Shown here: piece after piece, positions 15,699 to 16,048 of the stretch
How the letters are laid out: each line of letters begins with the position of its first letter
How positions within the stretch are numbered: the stretch's first letter is position 1
NCBI GenBank assembly: GCA_900317015.1
Contig: ONFH01000024.1
Coordinates: 1 to 16,048, forward strand
DNA length: 16,048 nt
Reading direction: 5' to 3'
Source: an uncultured Erysipelotrichaceae bacterium
Lineage (GTDB): Bacteria; Bacillota_I; Bacilli_A; Erysipelotrichales; Coprobacillaceae
Notes under the pieces: generated by a model
The model's database searches: none
What the model was told of the DNA's origin: nothing
Seen by the model: only the letters and a program-made list of their open reading frames with translations
Program-made: the position numbers and the translations under genes

Positions 15699-16048
15699 GA
15701 TTTTCGTGATCATGTTATTCTACAAGTTAGATGAAGACATGCCAGAAATCAGAAAAGAATGAGATGCAAAAAATGAATAGTTCAAGAATCTTCATCAAAA
15801 AGATAAGGATTTTTGCTTCATAATAAAAAATGGAGTCATTAGAATCACAGGCGAGCTCTCTGGCGCTCATGATCTGACGCAAAGAATCAAGGTTATGGAT
15901 TGGATCATCAAGTTGAAAATGGAGAGTATTCTATTCAAAATTAGGATTATCAATGTAGTCAAGAAATAAGCAGATTTGGACTAGAAAACTCGCTCTTTTC
16001 TATTGGAATATAGTTATTTCCTGAAGGCTTCAATTTCATGAAAAAAAG
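15699..16048. other. gene-free stretch at the right edge
   Basis: AT-rich sequence beyond the last terminator. No intact gene with a ribosome binding site is visible on either strand. Apart from the degraded minus-strand frame described separately, I see no promoter, RNA gene or repeat here. Confidence 0.6.
15727..15999 (-). pseudogene. possible remnant of a regulator gene (minus strand, degraded)
   Basis: On the minus strand one frame is open for 67 codons (15930 down to 15730, stop at 15729-15727), with no start codon near its beginning. Past one internal stop (15933-15931) the same frame stays open for another 22 codons. It reads HFQLDDPIHNLDSLRQIM and then SIFYYEAKILIFLMKILELF. That acidic segment followed by a helix with YYEAK recalls the end of the effector domain in some AraC-family regulators. 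The similarity is from memory of the family and weak. The same stretch is also open on the + strand, so the coding direction is uncertain. No helix-turn-helix is visible. Confidence 0.22.

Noticed and set aside
1..16048. CRISPR array, tRNA or rRNA gene, insertion sequence, prophage attachment site
   Set aside because: No spaced direct repeats, cloverleaf, transposase or terminal inverted repeats seen.

Overview
The window reads as a low-to-moderate GC Bacillota (Firmicutes) chromosome. The evidence is a Gram-positive PolC-type replicative polymerase of classical domain order, strong purine-rich Shine-Dalgarno sites before nearly every gene, sigma-A-like promoters, short intrinsic terminators, and a uppS-cdsA-dxr-rseP-polC block. 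The style (PolC, MBOAT/DHHW pair, GNAT with glutathionyl-hydroquinone-reductase-like genes) would suit an Erysipelotrichia- or Lactobacillales-like gut bacterium. That placement is inference. All recognised genes are on the + strand.

Layout. (1) Positions 1-39 are probably the last codons of an upstream gene, closed by a terminator (55-87). (2) Positions 88-486 have no convincing gene, but hold a hairpin, a second terminator (221-245) and a good promoter (419-447). (3) Positions 487-3113 are a two-gene surface-polymer O-acetylation operon: an MBOAT membrane acyltransferase and a DHHW/AlgX-like membrane-anchored partner, ended by a terminator. (4) Positions 3172-11390 are a housekeeping operon with its own extended -10 promoter. 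It runs uppS (undecaprenyl-PP synthase), cdsA (CDP-diacylglycerol synthase), dxr (MEP isoprenoid pathway), rseP (site-2 protease) and polC, and ends in a strong terminator. proS, often found between rseP and polC, is absent, and frr is not upstream of uppS. (5) Positions 11563-15698 are a four-gene operon behind a near-consensus promoter: a GNAT acetyltransferase, two tandem glutathionyl-hydroquinone-reductase-like proteins, and an OppA-like lipoprotein. (6) Positions 15699-16048 hold no intact gene. A degraded minus-strand reading frame there may be the remnant of a regulator.

How the genes fit together. The housekeeping block couples isoprenoid synthesis (dxr), the lipid carrier for wall polymers (uppS), phospholipid precursor supply (cdsA), membrane proteolysis (rseP) and DNA replication (polC). 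The MBOAT/DHHW pair modifies polymers that are probably built on the same C55 carrier. The last operon is the most unusual part. One hydroquinone-reductase-like paralogue keeps the family's CPWAHR active-site motif, while its neighbour has CNWSNR and a different C-terminus. They are encoded with a solute-binding lipoprotein that has no permease beside it. This suggests a redox or thiol-related detoxification cassette with a diverged second enzyme, which is the best candidate here for something not well described.
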